Positions 27,066-36,798 of a stretch of 64,000 nt of DNA are shown here, piece by piece (the stretch's first letter is position 1; every line of letters starts with the position of its first letter). This DNA comes from Gammaproteobacteria bacterium (GTDB lineage Bacteria > Pseudomonadota > Gammaproteobacteria > Pseudomonadales > Azotimanducaceae). The notes under the pieces are model-generated. The model did no database searches. It was not told the DNA's origin and was given only the letters and a program-made list of their open reading frames with translations. Position numbers and translations under genes: made by a program. The stretch spans positions 124,001 to 188,000 of the forward strand of contig NZGG01000024.1 of assembly GCA_002690865.1 (NCBI GenBank), given 5' to 3'.

Positions 27066-28871
27066 ATGTTTATGGTAGAAAATATGAAGTTTGAGGTATG
27101 GCTACAAAAAGTGAAAGGCCTCTGCCAACCAGACAATGTTGTTGTCTGTTCTGGAACCCCCGAAGAATATGACCAAATGTGGGATCTATTAATTAGCTCA
27201 GGTGCCGCCAAGAGATTAAATGAAAAAAAGCGTCCAAATAGCTACCTCGTCCGCTCAGATCCCAATGATGTGGCCAGGGTAGAAAACCGCACTTTTATAT
27301 GCTCAAGGAAAAAAAGCGACGCCGGACCAAATAACAACTGGATGTCTCCCCACGACATGAAGATGAAGCTAAGCAACTTGTTCGATGGTTGTATGCAAGG
27401 TAGAACAATGTATGTGATCCCTTTTTCAATGGGTCCTATCGGCTCTGAGATAGCTCATATTGGGGTTCAGATTACTGACTCACCGTATGTCGTGGCATCT
27501 ATGCATATTATGACCCGTGTAGGAAAAGCAGTTTCTGATCAGCTAGGCGATGGCGACTTTGTTCCTTGTATACATTCGGTGGGGCAACCACTAAAGAAAG
27601 GTGAAGCTGATGTCCCATGGCCATGCAACCCAGATCAGCTTTATGTAGCGCACTTCCCGGAGGAGCGTCAAATCCTATCTTTTGGCTCAGGTTACGGAGG
27701 TAATGCCCTCCTTGGAAAGAAGTGCTTTGCCCTCAGAATTGCCTCTTCAATGGCCCGCGAAGGTGGGTGGCTAGCAGAACATATGCTCATCTTAAAAATT
27801 ACTAATCCCGAAGGGATAGTTCGATATATTGCCGGCGCCTTTCCGAGTGCATGTGGTAAAACTAATTTAGCAATGCTTATACCAACCATCCCAAATTGGA
27901 AAGTCGAGACAGTAGGGGATGATATTTGCTGGATGAAGTTTGGTAAGGATGGTCGTTTATATGCCATCAATCCCGAAGCTGGTTTTTTCGGAGTTGCACC
28001 AGGAACAAGCATGCAGTCCAACGCGAATGCGATGCTGAGTCTTGGGAAGAATTGTATCTTTACAAATGTTGCAGAAACTGACGATGGTGATATCTGGTGG
28101 GAGGGTATGACAGAGGAACCGCCAGAACATTTAATTGACTGGAGAGGTGAACATTGGACTCCAAATAGCGGAAGAGCGGCAGCGCACCCTAACGCTCGAT
28201 TTACTGTATCAGCAATACAATGCCCAGTAATTGCAAAAGAATGGGAAGACCGGGCGGGGGTCCCCATAAGCGCGATCCTATTCGGTGGCAGACGCGCGAC
28301 TGTAGTCCCTATCGTAAATGAAGCTAATACATGGAATCAGGGTGTATTTTTTGGATCAATAGTATCCTCAGAAAAAACAGCTGCCGCTGCAGGGACAATA
28401 GGCGAATTGCGCAGAGATCCTATGGCGATGTTGCCTTTTTGCGGATATAACATGGCCGACTACTGGCAACATTGGATTAATTTAGGCAAAGAATCCAATG
28501 CCCAACTCCCCTCGGTCTACTACGTCAACTGGTTTCGCAAGGATGACAATGGGAAGTTCCTGTGGCCTGGTTTTGGAGAAAACTCTCGAATCTTGAAATG
28601 GATTTTCGAACGTTGTGAAGGTAATGCAGAAATAACTGAGACACCAATAGGAAATCTCCCAATGATCGAAGGAATAGATTTTTCCGGTCTTGAGCTCTCT
28701 GACGCAGAAATTGATCAGCTTCTTAGAGTCGAAACAGATGGATGGTTAGCAGAAATTCCCATGATTGAGGCTTACTACAAAACATACCTCGATAGGCTAC
28801 CTGCTGAACTTTCAGAAGAATTAGATAAGCTCAAGAATCGTTTAGAAACAGCGAAACAAGCTACGGCATGA
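27066..28871 (+). CDS. pckG: Phosphoenolpyruvate carboxykinase (GTP)
   Basis: A 601-residue GTP-dependent PEPCK that converts oxaloacetate plus GTP to PEP, the first step of gluconeogenesis. The hallmark P-loop [13 protein letters not shown] is near residue 260, with substrate and metal regions [32 protein letters not shown] and [10 protein letters not shown]. The length fits the GTP class (about 600), not the ATP class (about 540). ATG 27066 has AAAGG 5 nt upstream. A yaiI-like gene and class I aldolase follow in the same direction, giving a gluconeogenic neighbourhood. Confidence 0.95.
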   Translation: MFMVENMKFEVWLQKVKGLCQPDNVVVCSGTPEEYDQMWDLLISSGAAKRLNEKKRPNSYLVRSDPNDVARVENRTFICSRKKSDAGPNNNWMSPHDMKMKLSNLFDGCMQGRTMYVIPFSMGPIGSEIAHIGVQITDSPYVVASMHIMTRVGKAVSDQLGDGDFVPCIHSVGQPLKKGEADVPWPCNPDQLYVAHFPEERQILSFGSGYGGNALLGKKCFALRIASSMAREGGWLAEHMLILKITNPEGIVRYIAGAFPSACGKTNLAMLIPTIPNWKVETVGDDICWMKFGKDGRLYAINPEAGFFGVAPGTSMQSNANAMLSLGKNCIFTNVAETDDGDIWWEGMTEEPPEHLIDWRGEHWTPNSGRAAAHPNARFTVSAIQCPVIAKEWEDRAGVPISAILFGGRRATVVPIVNEANTWNQGVFFGSIVSSEKTAAAAGTIGELRRDPMAMLPFCGYNMADYWQHWINLGKESNAQLPSVYYVNWFRKDDNGKFLWPGFGENSRILKWIFERCEGNAEITETPIGNLPMIEGIDFSGLELSDAEIDQLLRVETDGWLAEIPMIEAYYKTYLDRLPAELSEELDKLKNRLETAKQATA

Positions 28872-28992
28872 ACAATGAAATACCACTATAATTAAGGCTT
28901 TAGAGATAACCGATCGAAAATGTATCATTTGTGGTCAATGAAACAGATCAAATGGTCTTCATGAAAAAGTATCGCAGCTAGGAGATAAGGAC

Positions 28993-29448
28993 CTGATATT
29001 CAAAATCTGGGTAGATGCAGATGCCTGCCCGAAAGTAATTAAAGAAATCTTATTCCGCGCAGCTACTCGAACTCAGACTCCAATAACGTTAGTTGCAAAT
29101 AACTTTATACCGACTCCAAAGAGTAAACTAATTCAATTTGTTCAAGTACCTCAGGGCTTTGATATTGCTGACCACGAGATTATCAAACGTACTAATTTTA
29201 ACGATCTTGTAATCACAGCCGATATTCCGCTTGCATCAGAATTATTGGCTAAAGGAGTTCGAGCCCTCAACCCACGTGGAGAACTCTACACTAAAGAAAA
29301 TATTGGTCCTCATTTAAATATGAGGGATTTTATGGATACAATGCGTTCTGCCGGTATTCAAACTAAAGGGCCTCCGCCCATTAGTTTGAGTGATAGGCAA
29401 TCGTTCGCCAATGCGTTGGATACCATACTCAGAAAAGAGTTCGCATAG
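28993..29448 (+). CDS. yaiI: YaiI/UPF0178 (DUF188) family protein with CTG start
   Basis: About 151 residues matching the YaiI family: N-terminal [20 protein letters not shown], then [30 protein letters not shown] and [18 protein letters not shown]. The frame is open from 28942 but has no ATG, GTG or TTG before the conserved N-terminus. CTG at 28993 is the best start, with GGAG 8 nt upstream (28981-28984) and an N-terminus of the family's length. ATA at 28996 is the alternative. A TTG at 29245 would remove more than half the domain. The family has a PIN/NYN-like acidic site; its function is unproven. Confidence 0.82.
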   Translation: MIFKIWVDADACPKVIKEILFRAATRTQTPITLVANNFIPTPKSKLIQFVQVPQGFDIADHEIIKRTNFNDLVITADIPLASELLAKGVRALNPRGELYTKENIGPHLNMRDFMDTMRSAGIQTKGPPPISLSDRQSFANALDTILRKEFA

Positions 29449-29520
29449 TTATGATGACTCTTTTTTCTTAAGACTCAAAATTATTATGATGGATTTCAAT
29501 AACAGAGAGGATAACTATAA

Positions 29521-30411
29521 GTGATAAACCAATTACAAATGGACAGAATGGGTCATGCTAACGGCTTCGTTGCAGCATTAGATCAAAGTGGAGGCAGTAC
29601 ACCCAAGGCCCTCAAGCTTTACGGGATCCAAAAAGATAATTGGTCAAGTGAATCAGAGATGTTTGCTTTGGTGCACGAGATGAGGGTCCGCATAATCACA
29701 AGCAAAAGATTTGATGGCGATAATATTGTTGCCGCAATTCTTTTCGTCAATACAATGAATAATAAAATTGAAAATCGCCCTACTGCGGAGTATTTGTGGG
29801 AAGAAAAACATATTGTTCCCATCCTTAAAATTGATAGTGGTTTAGCCGAAGAATACGATGGGACACAACTGATGAAACCCATCAATAATTTAGATCAACT
29901 ATTGATTACCGCTAAAGATAAAGGAATCTTTGGAACCAAGATGAGATCTGTAATCAAAACTTCCCATACATCTGGCATCAAAAGGCTTGTAGAACAGCAA
30001 TTTGAAACAGCGATGCGTATAACACAAGCCAGCCTGGTTCCAATTATTGAACCTGAAATTGATATCAATGCTCCTGACAAGTCAAAAATTGAAGATATCT
30101 TGAATACGGAAATCCTTAAACATCTAGACCAACTTAGTGAAAATGAAAAAGTAATGCTGAAGCTAACTCTACCGAATAAAGATAACCTCTATCTTGATTG
30201 CGTAAAACATCCGAGTGTGTTGCGGGTTCTAGCGCTATCAGGAGGTTATTCTCGAGACGAATCAAATAAACGATTAGCTAAGCAACAAGGGGTGATAGCA
30301 AGTTTTTCACGCGCACTTACTGAGGGATTAAGTAAGCAGCAATCTAATCAAGAATTCGAGGAACTACTATATTCTTCTATTAAAAGTATCACAGAGGCCT
30401 CGAATACCTGA
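29521..30411 (+). CDS. fda: Fructose-bisphosphate aldolase class I
   Basis: A 296-residue class I (Schiff-base) aldolase of the Staphylococcus FdaB type. It catalyses reversible condensation of DHAP and G3P to fructose-1,6-bisphosphate. Signature segments are GFVAALDQSGGSTPKALKLYG, the catalytic Lys214 in VMLKLTLP, and LSGGYSRDESN. The GTG start at 29521 has GAGAGG about 10 nt upstream. With pckG just upstream it completes part of the gluconeogenic path. Metal independence would suit iron- or zinc-limited or oxidative conditions. It ends 1 nt before the convergent FemAB-like gene. Confidence 0.93.
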   Translation: MINQLQMDRMGHANGFVAALDQSGGSTPKALKLYGIQKDNWSSESEMFALVHEMRVRIITSKRFDGDNIVAAILFVNTMNNKIENRPTAEYLWEEKHIVPILKIDSGLAEEYDGTQLMKPINNLDQLLITAKDKGIFGTKMRSVIKTSHTSGIKRLVEQQFETAMRITQASLVPIIEPEIDINAPDKSKIEDILNTEILKHLDQLSENEKVMLKLTLPNKDNLYLDCVKHPSVLRVLALSGGYSRDESNKRLAKQQGVIASFSRALTEGLSKQQSNQEFEELLYSSIKSITEASNT

Positions 30412-30412
30412 A

Positions 30413-31579
30413 CTAAGCTTTCCTGAAAGGCGAGTGATCCTCAACATAATGAATTTCTTCTTGCACCCACTGTCGTTCCGCTTCCAAAAAGTCCTCAACC
30501 GCTTTGCGGAAAGAAGGGTTAACTATCCAATGCGCGCTGTAAGTTTTGGTAGGCATATAACCTCTCGACAATTTATGGTCACCCTGAGCCCCGGCTTCTA
30601 CAGTCTTCAAACCATAACGAATAGCGTATTCGATTGCTTGGTAGTAGCAAACCTCAAAATGAAGAAAAGGATGCTCTTCAATACAACCCCAGTTACGTCC
30701 AAAAAGAGATTCTCCACCAATGAAGTTAATCGCACCAGCTATATACCGATCATCACGTCTACACATCACAAGTAGGATATCTTTTGCCATCGAATCCCCG
30801 ATTAAAGAAAAGAACTCTCGAGTCAAATAAGGATATCCCCACTTTCGGCTACTGGTATCAATATAGAAACTGTAGAACGCGTCCCAGTGATGTTCACGAA
30901 TGTCTTCCCCAGAAAGCAGCTCAATCGTAATATTGTTAGACAAAGCGTCTCTGCGTTCTCTCCTTATATTTTTACGCTTCTTAGAAGAGAGATCATTCAA
31001 AAAACCCTCAAAATCATCATACCCTCGATTCTGCCAATGGTACTGTTTATGAGTTCTACGCAGAAAACCAAAATCTCCAGTTCGCTCCCACTGTAATTTT
31101 TCTGCAAACGTTATATGGACTGATGAGACTCCCGCCTGATCTGCAATTTGCGCCAAGCCGCCTACGAGATATCTTTCGATTTCTTTGTGATTTTGATCAT
31201 TTCGGATTAGTAAGCGACGCCCGGTCGCTGGTGTAAATGGGATGGCTATTTGAAGCTTCGGATAATATCTTCCGCCGGCTCTCTGAAAGGCATCGGCCCA
31301 TGCTTGATCAAATACATATTCTCCTGCCGAATGATTTTTTAAGTACATTGGAACTACCGCTAATGTACGGGAGCATTCGACATCCTCAAGTTTTAGGTGA
31401 TGAGGCACCCAACCAGTAGACGCTACTACAGAATTGCTCTTTTCGAGAGCGTGCAGAAAATTGAAAGAAAGAAAGGGGTCATAAGGCAAGCTTTCAGGAT
31501 TACTACACAAATTCCAGTGCTCGACCCCAATATCGTCGATACTTCCTACTACCGAAAGCTTATAGCTCAAACTTTGCAC
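30413..31579 (-). CDS. FemAB-like (PF04339/COG3146) acyltransferase
   Basis: A 388-residue GNAT-fold protein of the FemAB_like family. Recognisable parts are DPFLSFNFLHALE and TGWVPHHL at the N-terminus, RYYPKLQIAIPFTPATGRRL mid-protein, WQNRGYDDFEGFLNDLSSKK and, at the end, VEAGAQGDHKLSRGYMP. The family's substrate is not established. The start is GTG at 31579 without a clear ribosome site. It lies 25 nt downstream of the LLM oxidoreductase and so may be the last gene of the F420-associated transcript. Confidence 0.82.
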   Translation of the reverse strand: MQSLSYKLSVVGSIDDIGVEHWNLCSNPESLPYDPFLSFNFLHALEKSNSVVASTGWVPHHLKLEDVECSRTLAVVPMYLKNHSAGEYVFDQAWADAFQRAGGRYYPKLQIAIPFTPATGRRLLIRNDQNHKEIERYLVGGLAQIADQAGVSSVHITFAEKLQWERTGDFGFLRRTHKQYHWQNRGYDDFEGFLNDLSSKKRKNIRRERRDALSNNITIELLSGEDIREHHWDAFYSFYIDTSSRKWGYPYLTREFFSLIGDSMAKDILLVMCRRDDRYIAGAINFIGGESLFGRNWGCIEEHPFLHFEVCYYQAIEYAIRYGLKTVEAGAQGDHKLSRGYMPTKTYSAHWIVNPSFRKAVEDFLEAERQWVQEEIHYVEDHSPFRKA

Positions 31580-31604
31580 CCACTGGGTTTGGTATACTCA
31601 ACAC

Positions 31605-32597
31605 CTATAAGGAAAAGTTTTTCGAAGTAAAAGTCTCATTTGTTTCTTGAAGAGCTTCAGCGGAGGGACAGGAAATTATGTGAGTAGTAACGCCCATAGC
31701 AGCGTACTCTCTTATACGATCTTGGCAATCTCCCGCACTGCCAATACACGCTAATTCATCGACCAACCCATCATCCATGGCGCCAGTAGTTTTGTTTCGA
31801 TCACGCTCGGCCCATCCTTCCTTAATAACTCGGGCTTTATCAGCATGCCCTGACCACGCCAAAAAATTATTATAAACTGGCGTGGCATAGTAAGGTGCGA
31901 ATTGTGTCCTCATCTTATTTCTTGCCTCAGCTAAATCTTTGGTTACAACCACCTGATGACGACATACTATTTCAATATCCTCTAGCTTTTTACCACCGCG
32001 CTCTGCACCAATGCGGATATGTTCAAGCATAGTGGGGAAAAAAGAGCGAGGGAACAAATTAAGAATCACCCCGTCGCCTATTTCAGCCGCCATCTCGAGC
32101 ATTTTTCCTCTCAGGCCCGCGAGATAAATGGGTGGCTTCCCCTCTGGCAGCGGCGGCTGGCGATAGCCTTTACTATGCAATGTTACCCCGTCAAAATCAG
32201 AACGATTACCTTCTAACATACTTCGTACTAGCTGAGCAGTTTCTCTCACCCTAGTAAGAGGTTTCTCAAACACTTGGCCATTCCAGTTTTCCATCATGGT
32301 TTGACTAGACGAACCAAGACCGAGAATGAACCTTCCATCACTAACCTGATCCAAAACATGAGCTGTAGCTGCAAACACTGCTGGAGTGCGAGTAAATACT
32401 GGAATGATAGCTGTTCCTATACGTACTCGTTTTGTTTGAACGGCTACAGCACCTGCCATAGTCAAGGAATCCATACCGGTATCAGCGAACCAAACATCAT
32501 CATAGCCTTCTGATTCCGCCCAAAGGGCATCATTAATTGTCGCCAAAGCACCAGCCGAATTGGACAGCGTTAGCGCGATTCTTTGGGGCATAACCAT
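31605..32597 (-). CDS. LLM-class F420-dependent oxidoreductase (predicted)
   Basis: A 330-residue luciferase-like TIM barrel. It begins RIALTLSNSAGALATINDAL and has RVRIGTAIIPVFTRTPAVFA, DGRFILGLGSSSQTMMENWNG and KPPIYLAGLRGKMLEMAAEIGDG, close in style to the F420-using LLM proteins of Actinobacteria. ATG 32597 has GAGGAG 6 nt upstream. Its position 34 nt downstream of fbiC, on the same strand, makes F420H2 the likely cofactor. Substrate unknown; such enzymes reduce enones, imines or nitro groups, or oxidise alcohols. Confidence 0.85.
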   Translation of the reverse strand: MVMPQRIALTLSNSAGALATINDALWAESEGYDDVWFADTGMDSLTMAGAVAVQTKRVRIGTAIIPVFTRTPAVFAATAHVLDQVSDGRFILGLGSSSQTMMENWNGQVFEKPLTRVRETAQLVRSMLEGNRSDFDGVTLHSKGYRQPPLPEGKPPIYLAGLRGKMLEMAAEIGDGVILNLFPRSFFPTMLEHIRIGAERGGKKLEDIEIVCRHQVVVTKDLAEARNKMRTQFAPYYATPVYNNFLAWSGHADKARVIKEGWAERDRNKTTGAMDDGLVDELACIGSAGDCQDRIREYAAMGVTTHIISCPSAEALQETNETFTSKNFSL

Positions 32598-32631
32598 TAA
32601 GTACTCCTCTTCCTATTATTAAATGTTAGGG

Positions 32632-35118
32632 CTATACAATATCCGCCCCAGTAACCTTTCTCTCAAAACCAGGTCGATATAATTCTCGTTTCTCAGCCTT
32701 ATTTTTTCGTTCGTATTTTTTAGCTACGGTATATATCGGCTCCTTTAAACTTGACGCTCCGAATGATCTAGCCCGATGCAAATCACTTGCCTCCCTATAA
32801 TCTGTGGTTCTCTGCCTTGGCGTGCGACCAATACTCCTTATTATTCTCTCCATTTCCTCTGGAGCAGTTTCTTGTCCATGACTTGCTCCCGCCGCCCTCG
32901 TGATTGTCTCATTCATTAAGGTACCACCCAAATCATTAACTCCAGCGCGAAGACACGTTTTTAGAACCTCATGGCCAAGCTTTGTCCAAGACGCCTGGAT
33001 ATTTCTGAAATATGGATTCAGCACCAAGCGTGCAATTGCGTGTATCAGTATAGTCTCCCTTAAAGTCAGACCTCTACGCGCTGATCCTTTCAGGTAAATT
33101 GGAGCTTCCATATGAACAAATGGCAGAATTACAAATTCTGAAAACCCTCCCGTCTTCGCCTGCAAACGACGAATGAGCAATAGGTGTCGCGCAATGTGCT
33201 CATAATGCTCAATATGACCACACATTATAGTAGCAGTAGTTTGTATTCCCTGCGAATGGGCAACTTCCATAACCTCTAGCCATTGCATAGCCGTAATTTT
33301 ATCAGGGCAGAGAACCGAACGAACTTGATCATCTAGAATCTCAGCCGCTGTACCTGGTAATGTCCCTAGACCAGCATCTTTGAGCTCCTGTAGAAAAGTC
33401 TCGACCTTTATTCCCAGAGTATGTGCGCCATGCCAAACTTCCAAGGGCGAGAAAGCGTGGATATGCATTTCTGGATTCACCTGCTTGATAGAATGACAAA
33501 CATCAATATACTTCTGACCAGTATATTCTGGATGAATACCACCCTGAAGGCATACCTCAGTCGCCCCTCGCTGCCAGGCTTCTAAGGTTCTTCGCATAAT
33601 CTCTTCCGCAGACAAATCGTAAGGCCTACCACGAAGATTCTCACTCATTTTCCCTTTAGAAAATGCACAGAACTGACATTTAAAGTAACAGATGTTCGTA
33701 TAATTTATATTACGATTAACACAATACGTAACTTCCTCCCCAACAACTTTTTGTCGGAGCTGATCTGCTGCTTGACAGATATGAGTAAAATCATCACCAC
33801 GAGCTTTTAACATTTTTACTATCTGATCTTCGCTTAACTCTTCTCCAGATAAAGATTGACTTATAATCTCTTCTAATTCTGGTGTCATCTTAGCTCTTGG
33901 AAGAGCTGTTACTTTAGATATCTCTCTCTTTGGTGGAACTACTGAACAACCAGCTGCCCAATCATTAGTCCTCGCAAATCCTTCGCCATCGATCGCGTTG
34001 AGAAGGGCAGATTCTATGTTTGGATCAACCCAATCCTTTTTAGCGAGGACATAAGCTGGGTACAGCGCTAGTCTCTCGACTAAAACTTTACCAGCATCTG
34101 AAGTATCTTTCGCAAGATCTGCAAGATGCGGCCAAGGCGCTTCAGGGTTCACAAAGTCTGGTGTAATCGGAGAAACCCCACCCCAGTCATTGATACCCGC
34201 ATCGACAATTTGACTCAGGACACCAGGACTCAGATTTGGAGGGGCTTGAATATTCATTGTAGGACCGAAGATGATGCGCGCAATTGCAATTGTCCATAAC
34301 AATTCTTTGACGTGTGGCTCTGGAGCATTGACCATTAACGTTCCGGTTTTGGCTCTAAAATTCTGGATAATAATCTCCTGAACCTGACCTGTATTTACAC
34401 TCCTTATCGCAAGTAGCGACTCAACTCTTTCCCGCCGTGTTTCCCCAATACCAATTAGAATACCAGTCGTAAAAGGAACCTTTTCTTTTCCTGCAAGAAT
34501 AATTGTTTCCAGTCTCTTCGCTGGGACTTTATCAGGAGACCCATAGTGCGGCATGCCCTTCTCTAACATACGCAAAGACGCGCTCTCCAACATAATACCC
34601 ATAGATAATGAAACTGTGCGCAGTTCCTTCATCTCTTCAGCACTCATTAAACCTGGGTTCAAGTGAGGGAATAATCCTGTCTCCTTGAATACAAGATCCG
34701 CCATATCTCTTAGATAAGACAAGGTTGATTCCTGATGCAACTCTTTCAAACTCTTCCTAGCAGCCTCGTAACGCAACTCTGGCTTGTCACCAAGAGTAAA
34801 CAGGGCTTCCTTACAGCCTGCCTGTGCCCCGCTCTCAGCAATTCTCAAAACCTCCTCAGGTCTTAGATAGGGGGTATTGATCTGCCGGGGCACTTGCGCA
34901 AAAGTGCAGTAATGGCAAACATCCCTACAAAGATGTGTCAATGGAATAAAGACCTTTTTCGAAAAAGAGATATTACTTGGATGTTCCTGGTTTCTTATGC
35001 TCGATGCTGTCTTCACCACAGAAACATCTTCTCTTAAATCTGATAATTGCAAGACTTCTTCATCGGAGGGCAACGAGTTACTAATCTTTATATGTAATTC
35101 CCCAGTTTCGTCTTTCAT
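32632..35118 (-). CDS. fbiC: Fo synthase, fused CofG-CofH radical SAM enzyme
   Basis: An 828-residue bifunctional Fo synthase, which makes the deazaflavin Fo from tyrosine and the flavin precursor 5-amino-6-ribitylamino-uracil. The N-terminal CofG half has the cluster cysteines Cys64, Cys68 and Cys71 (CRDVCHYC). The C-terminal CofH half has Cys477, Cys481 and Cys484 (CYFKCQFC). Each half is followed by its own TIM barrel. The fused form is typical of Actinobacteria and some Proteobacteria; archaea use two proteins. Its start overlaps the cofC stop by 4 nt (ATGA). Confidence 0.95.
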   Translation of the reverse strand: MKDETGELHIKISNSLPSDEEVLQLSDLREDVSVVKTASSIRNQEHPSNISFSKKVFIPLTHLCRDVCHYCTFAQVPRQINTPYLRPEEVLRIAESGAQAGCKEALFTLGDKPELRYEAARKSLKELHQESTLSYLRDMADLVFKETGLFPHLNPGLMSAEEMKELRTVSLSMGIMLESASLRMLEKGMPHYGSPDKVPAKRLETIILAGKEKVPFTTGILIGIGETRRERVESLLAIRSVNTGQVQEIIIQNFRAKTGTLMVNAPEPHVKELLWTIAIARIIFGPTMNIQAPPNLSPGVLSQIVDAGINDWGGVSPITPDFVNPEAPWPHLADLAKDTSDAGKVLVERLALYPAYVLAKKDWVDPNIESALLNAIDGEGFARTNDWAAGCSVVPPKREISKVTALPRAKMTPELEEIISQSLSGEELSEDQIVKMLKARGDDFTHICQAADQLRQKVVGEEVTYCVNRNINYTNICYFKCQFCAFSKGKMSENLRGRPYDLSAEEIMRRTLEAWQRGATEVCLQGGIHPEYTGQKYIDVCHSIKQVNPEMHIHAFSPLEVWHGAHTLGIKVETFLQELKDAGLGTLPGTAAEILDDQVRSVLCPDKITAMQWLEVMEVAHSQGIQTTATIMCGHIEHYEHIARHLLLIRRLQAKTGGFSEFVILPFVHMEAPIYLKGSARRGLTLRETILIHAIARLVLNPYFRNIQASWTKLGHEVLKTCLRAGVNDLGGTLMNETITRAAGASHGQETAPEEMERIIRSIGRTPRQRTTDYREASDLHRARSFGASSLKEPIYTVAKKYERKNKAEKRELYRPGFERKVTGADIV

Positions 35119-35813
35119 TTATCATCAAGCCTCAGCAACTCAGAATACTCTCGTTCAAAAATACCGCTATCTAATAAGTACCTAAAAGTAACCTTATCCT
35201 GCTCACTATCACAAAGCACCTGGGCAAGTTTCATTAGATCAGCAGGGGTATCAATATCTAATCCGATACGCGGTAAATGGGCGACTGTTGGCACAACTTC
35301 GAGCAATTCTGCCATCTTTAAATGTCGCCGGAAGCTATTCTCTCCAAAGCAGAACTGTATGCAATCAGGAGGAGAACACGCAATGCAATTCGATCCTCCA
35401 AAATCATCTGCAGGTACGATAGCAATCTCTTTATGGTTACTCAAACCAAAACCATCTAGAACTACCTCAAGATCTTCAGGGGCTAGCAATGGCACATCCC
35501 CAGGAACAAAGACCAACGTATCTTTGAATGAATCCCCAAGGCGATTTGCTGCCGCATTCATCAAAGCTATTAGACCCGATCGCCCGGACTCCTGCATTAC
35601 GGATGCTCCATAATTAAAAGCCATTTCTCCTAGCTGGATATCACTTGTTATCACTAAAATTTCGTCAATAAGTGGAGATACTTCAACGGAAACCAAAACA
35701 TCCTCAACCATAGATCGAAACAACAGGTTCCGCTCATCGCTGGAGAGAAGGCCACTTAGCCTCTGCTTAGCTTCTGCAAGCTGTTTAACTGGAAGTACTG
35801 CCGTAGTCGTCAT
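35115..35813 (-). CDS. cofC: Phospho-acid guanylyltransferase for F420 (CofC/FbiD)
   Basis: A 232-residue nucleotidyltransferase-fold protein that activates 2-phospholactate, PEP or 3-phosphoglycerate with GTP to feed CofD. It starts TTTAVLPVKQLAEAKQRLSG, the CofC signature with conserved PVK and RLS; FVPGDVPLL supplies the metal-binding Asp and GGSNCIACSPP the guanosine region. Which phospho-acid it uses cannot be read with certainty. It overlaps both neighbours by 4 nt. Confidence 0.9.
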   Translation of the reverse strand: MTTTAVLPVKQLAEAKQRLSGLLSSDERNLLFRSMVEDVLVSVEVSPLIDEILVITSDIQLGEMAFNYGASVMQESGRSGLIALMNAAANRLGDSFKDTLVFVPGDVPLLAPEDLEVVLDGFGLSNHKEIAIVPADDFGGSNCIACSPPDCIQFCFGENSFRRHLKMAELLEVVPTVAHLPRIGLDIDTPADLMKLAQVLCDSEQDKVTFRYLLDSGIFEREYSELLRLDDK

Positions 35814-36790
35814 ATTTTAAAGCCATTTGCAAAGCGCAATGACTCATGTGCAAGATTAATTCGATCCTGTAACGTTATCATGACTGTGTTAGTGACGGTA
35901 GTTTGAAGCCCCATGCCACTTAAATTTGATTCCAAAATACGATCTTCTTCATCAATTATAAATCCAGTCAAAATATCTCCGTAAACAGTCAAATAATGTT
36001 CAGCAACAGTACTCGCAGAGGGGGTTTTCCCGAGTTCCCTCATCATTTTTGCTGCAGGCCCCTTTAAAGCTTGCCCACCTACAATTGGCGATATAGCGAC
36101 TACTGGTATTCGACGTTCTACAATTCGGTCTAACACACCAGATACCTGAAGAATTGGATCAATACTAACAAAGGGATTTGATGGACATATAATGATTAAT
36201 CTAAGTTTTGGGGAATTCAAGCTTTTCAAAAAACCAGGACTAGGAAAAGCTGTTTTTATACCTTGAAAGTCGAAATTCCTAACTTTTGGATTACAGCGAT
36301 CACGAACGAAATATTCTTGAAAGGGTATGCTTTCACCAGTATCGGTATGCACAACTGTGCCAACCCTATCGTTTGTCATTGGTATCACAGAATGCTTGAC
36401 TCCCAGGCTACGACAAAGGTCTTCTGTTACTTGACTCAGCGTCAAGCCATAATCCAGTTTTAAAGTTCTTACAATATGTGTTGCGAGGTCTCTATCTCCA
36501 ATTTTAAACCAAGTTTCCTCATCTAGCCGATCTAACGCTTGGAGAAACTGCCAAGTTTCTCCCATTTGCCCCCAACCCAGCTCGGCGTTATTCAGGTTTG
36601 CTAGCGTATACATAATCGTATCAAGATCAGGAGATATATTTAGGCCCAGGTGCTTAAAGTCATCACCTGTGTTCGCCACTACCGTTAGCTGCTCTGCTGA
36701 AAGTATTTTCGACAAACCGAGTACTAGTTTAGCGCCGCCGACACCTCCAGACAAAGCTAAACACTCGAAGTTTTCATAAAGCTTTTCCAT
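35810..36790 (-). CDS. cofD: 2-phospho-L-lactate transferase (CofD/FbiA)
   Basis: A 326-residue CofD family protein that transfers the phospho-acid moiety onto Fo to give F420-0 (or its dehydro or glycerate variant). LSGGVGGAKLVLGLS (residues 13-27), VVANTGDDFKHLGLNISPDLDT, MTNDRVGTVVHTD and ICPSNPFVSIDPIL are the conserved Fo and GDP binding segments. The ATG is 8 nt after the cofE stop. Confidence 0.94.
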   Translation of the reverse strand: MEKLYENFECLALSGGVGGAKLVLGLSKILSAEQLTVVANTGDDFKHLGLNISPDLDTIMYTLANLNNAELGWGQMGETWQFLQALDRLDEETWFKIGDRDLATHIVRTLKLDYGLTLSQVTEDLCRSLGVKHSVIPMTNDRVGTVVHTDTGESIPFQEYFVRDRCNPKVRNFDFQGIKTAFPSPGFLKSLNSPKLRLIIICPSNPFVSIDPILQVSGVLDRIVERRIPVVAISPIVGGQALKGPAAKMMRELGKTPSASTVAEHYLTVYGDILTGFIIDEEDRILESNLSGMGLQTTVTNTVMITLQDRINLAHESLRFANGFKI

Positions 36791-36798
36791 ATACCGAA

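Noticed and set aside
27692-28267. 191-residue ORF opposite pckG
   Set aside because: Antisense shadow of the conserved PEPCK catalytic region.
29245-29448. 67-residue gene starting at TTG
   Set aside because: It is only the C-terminal part of the YaiI-family gene; the frame and conservation extend upstream to 28993.
30412-30432. GCTTTC..GAAAGGC hairpin between fda and the FemAB-like gene
   Set aside because: The stem is imperfect, lies mostly inside coding sequence and lacks a T run.
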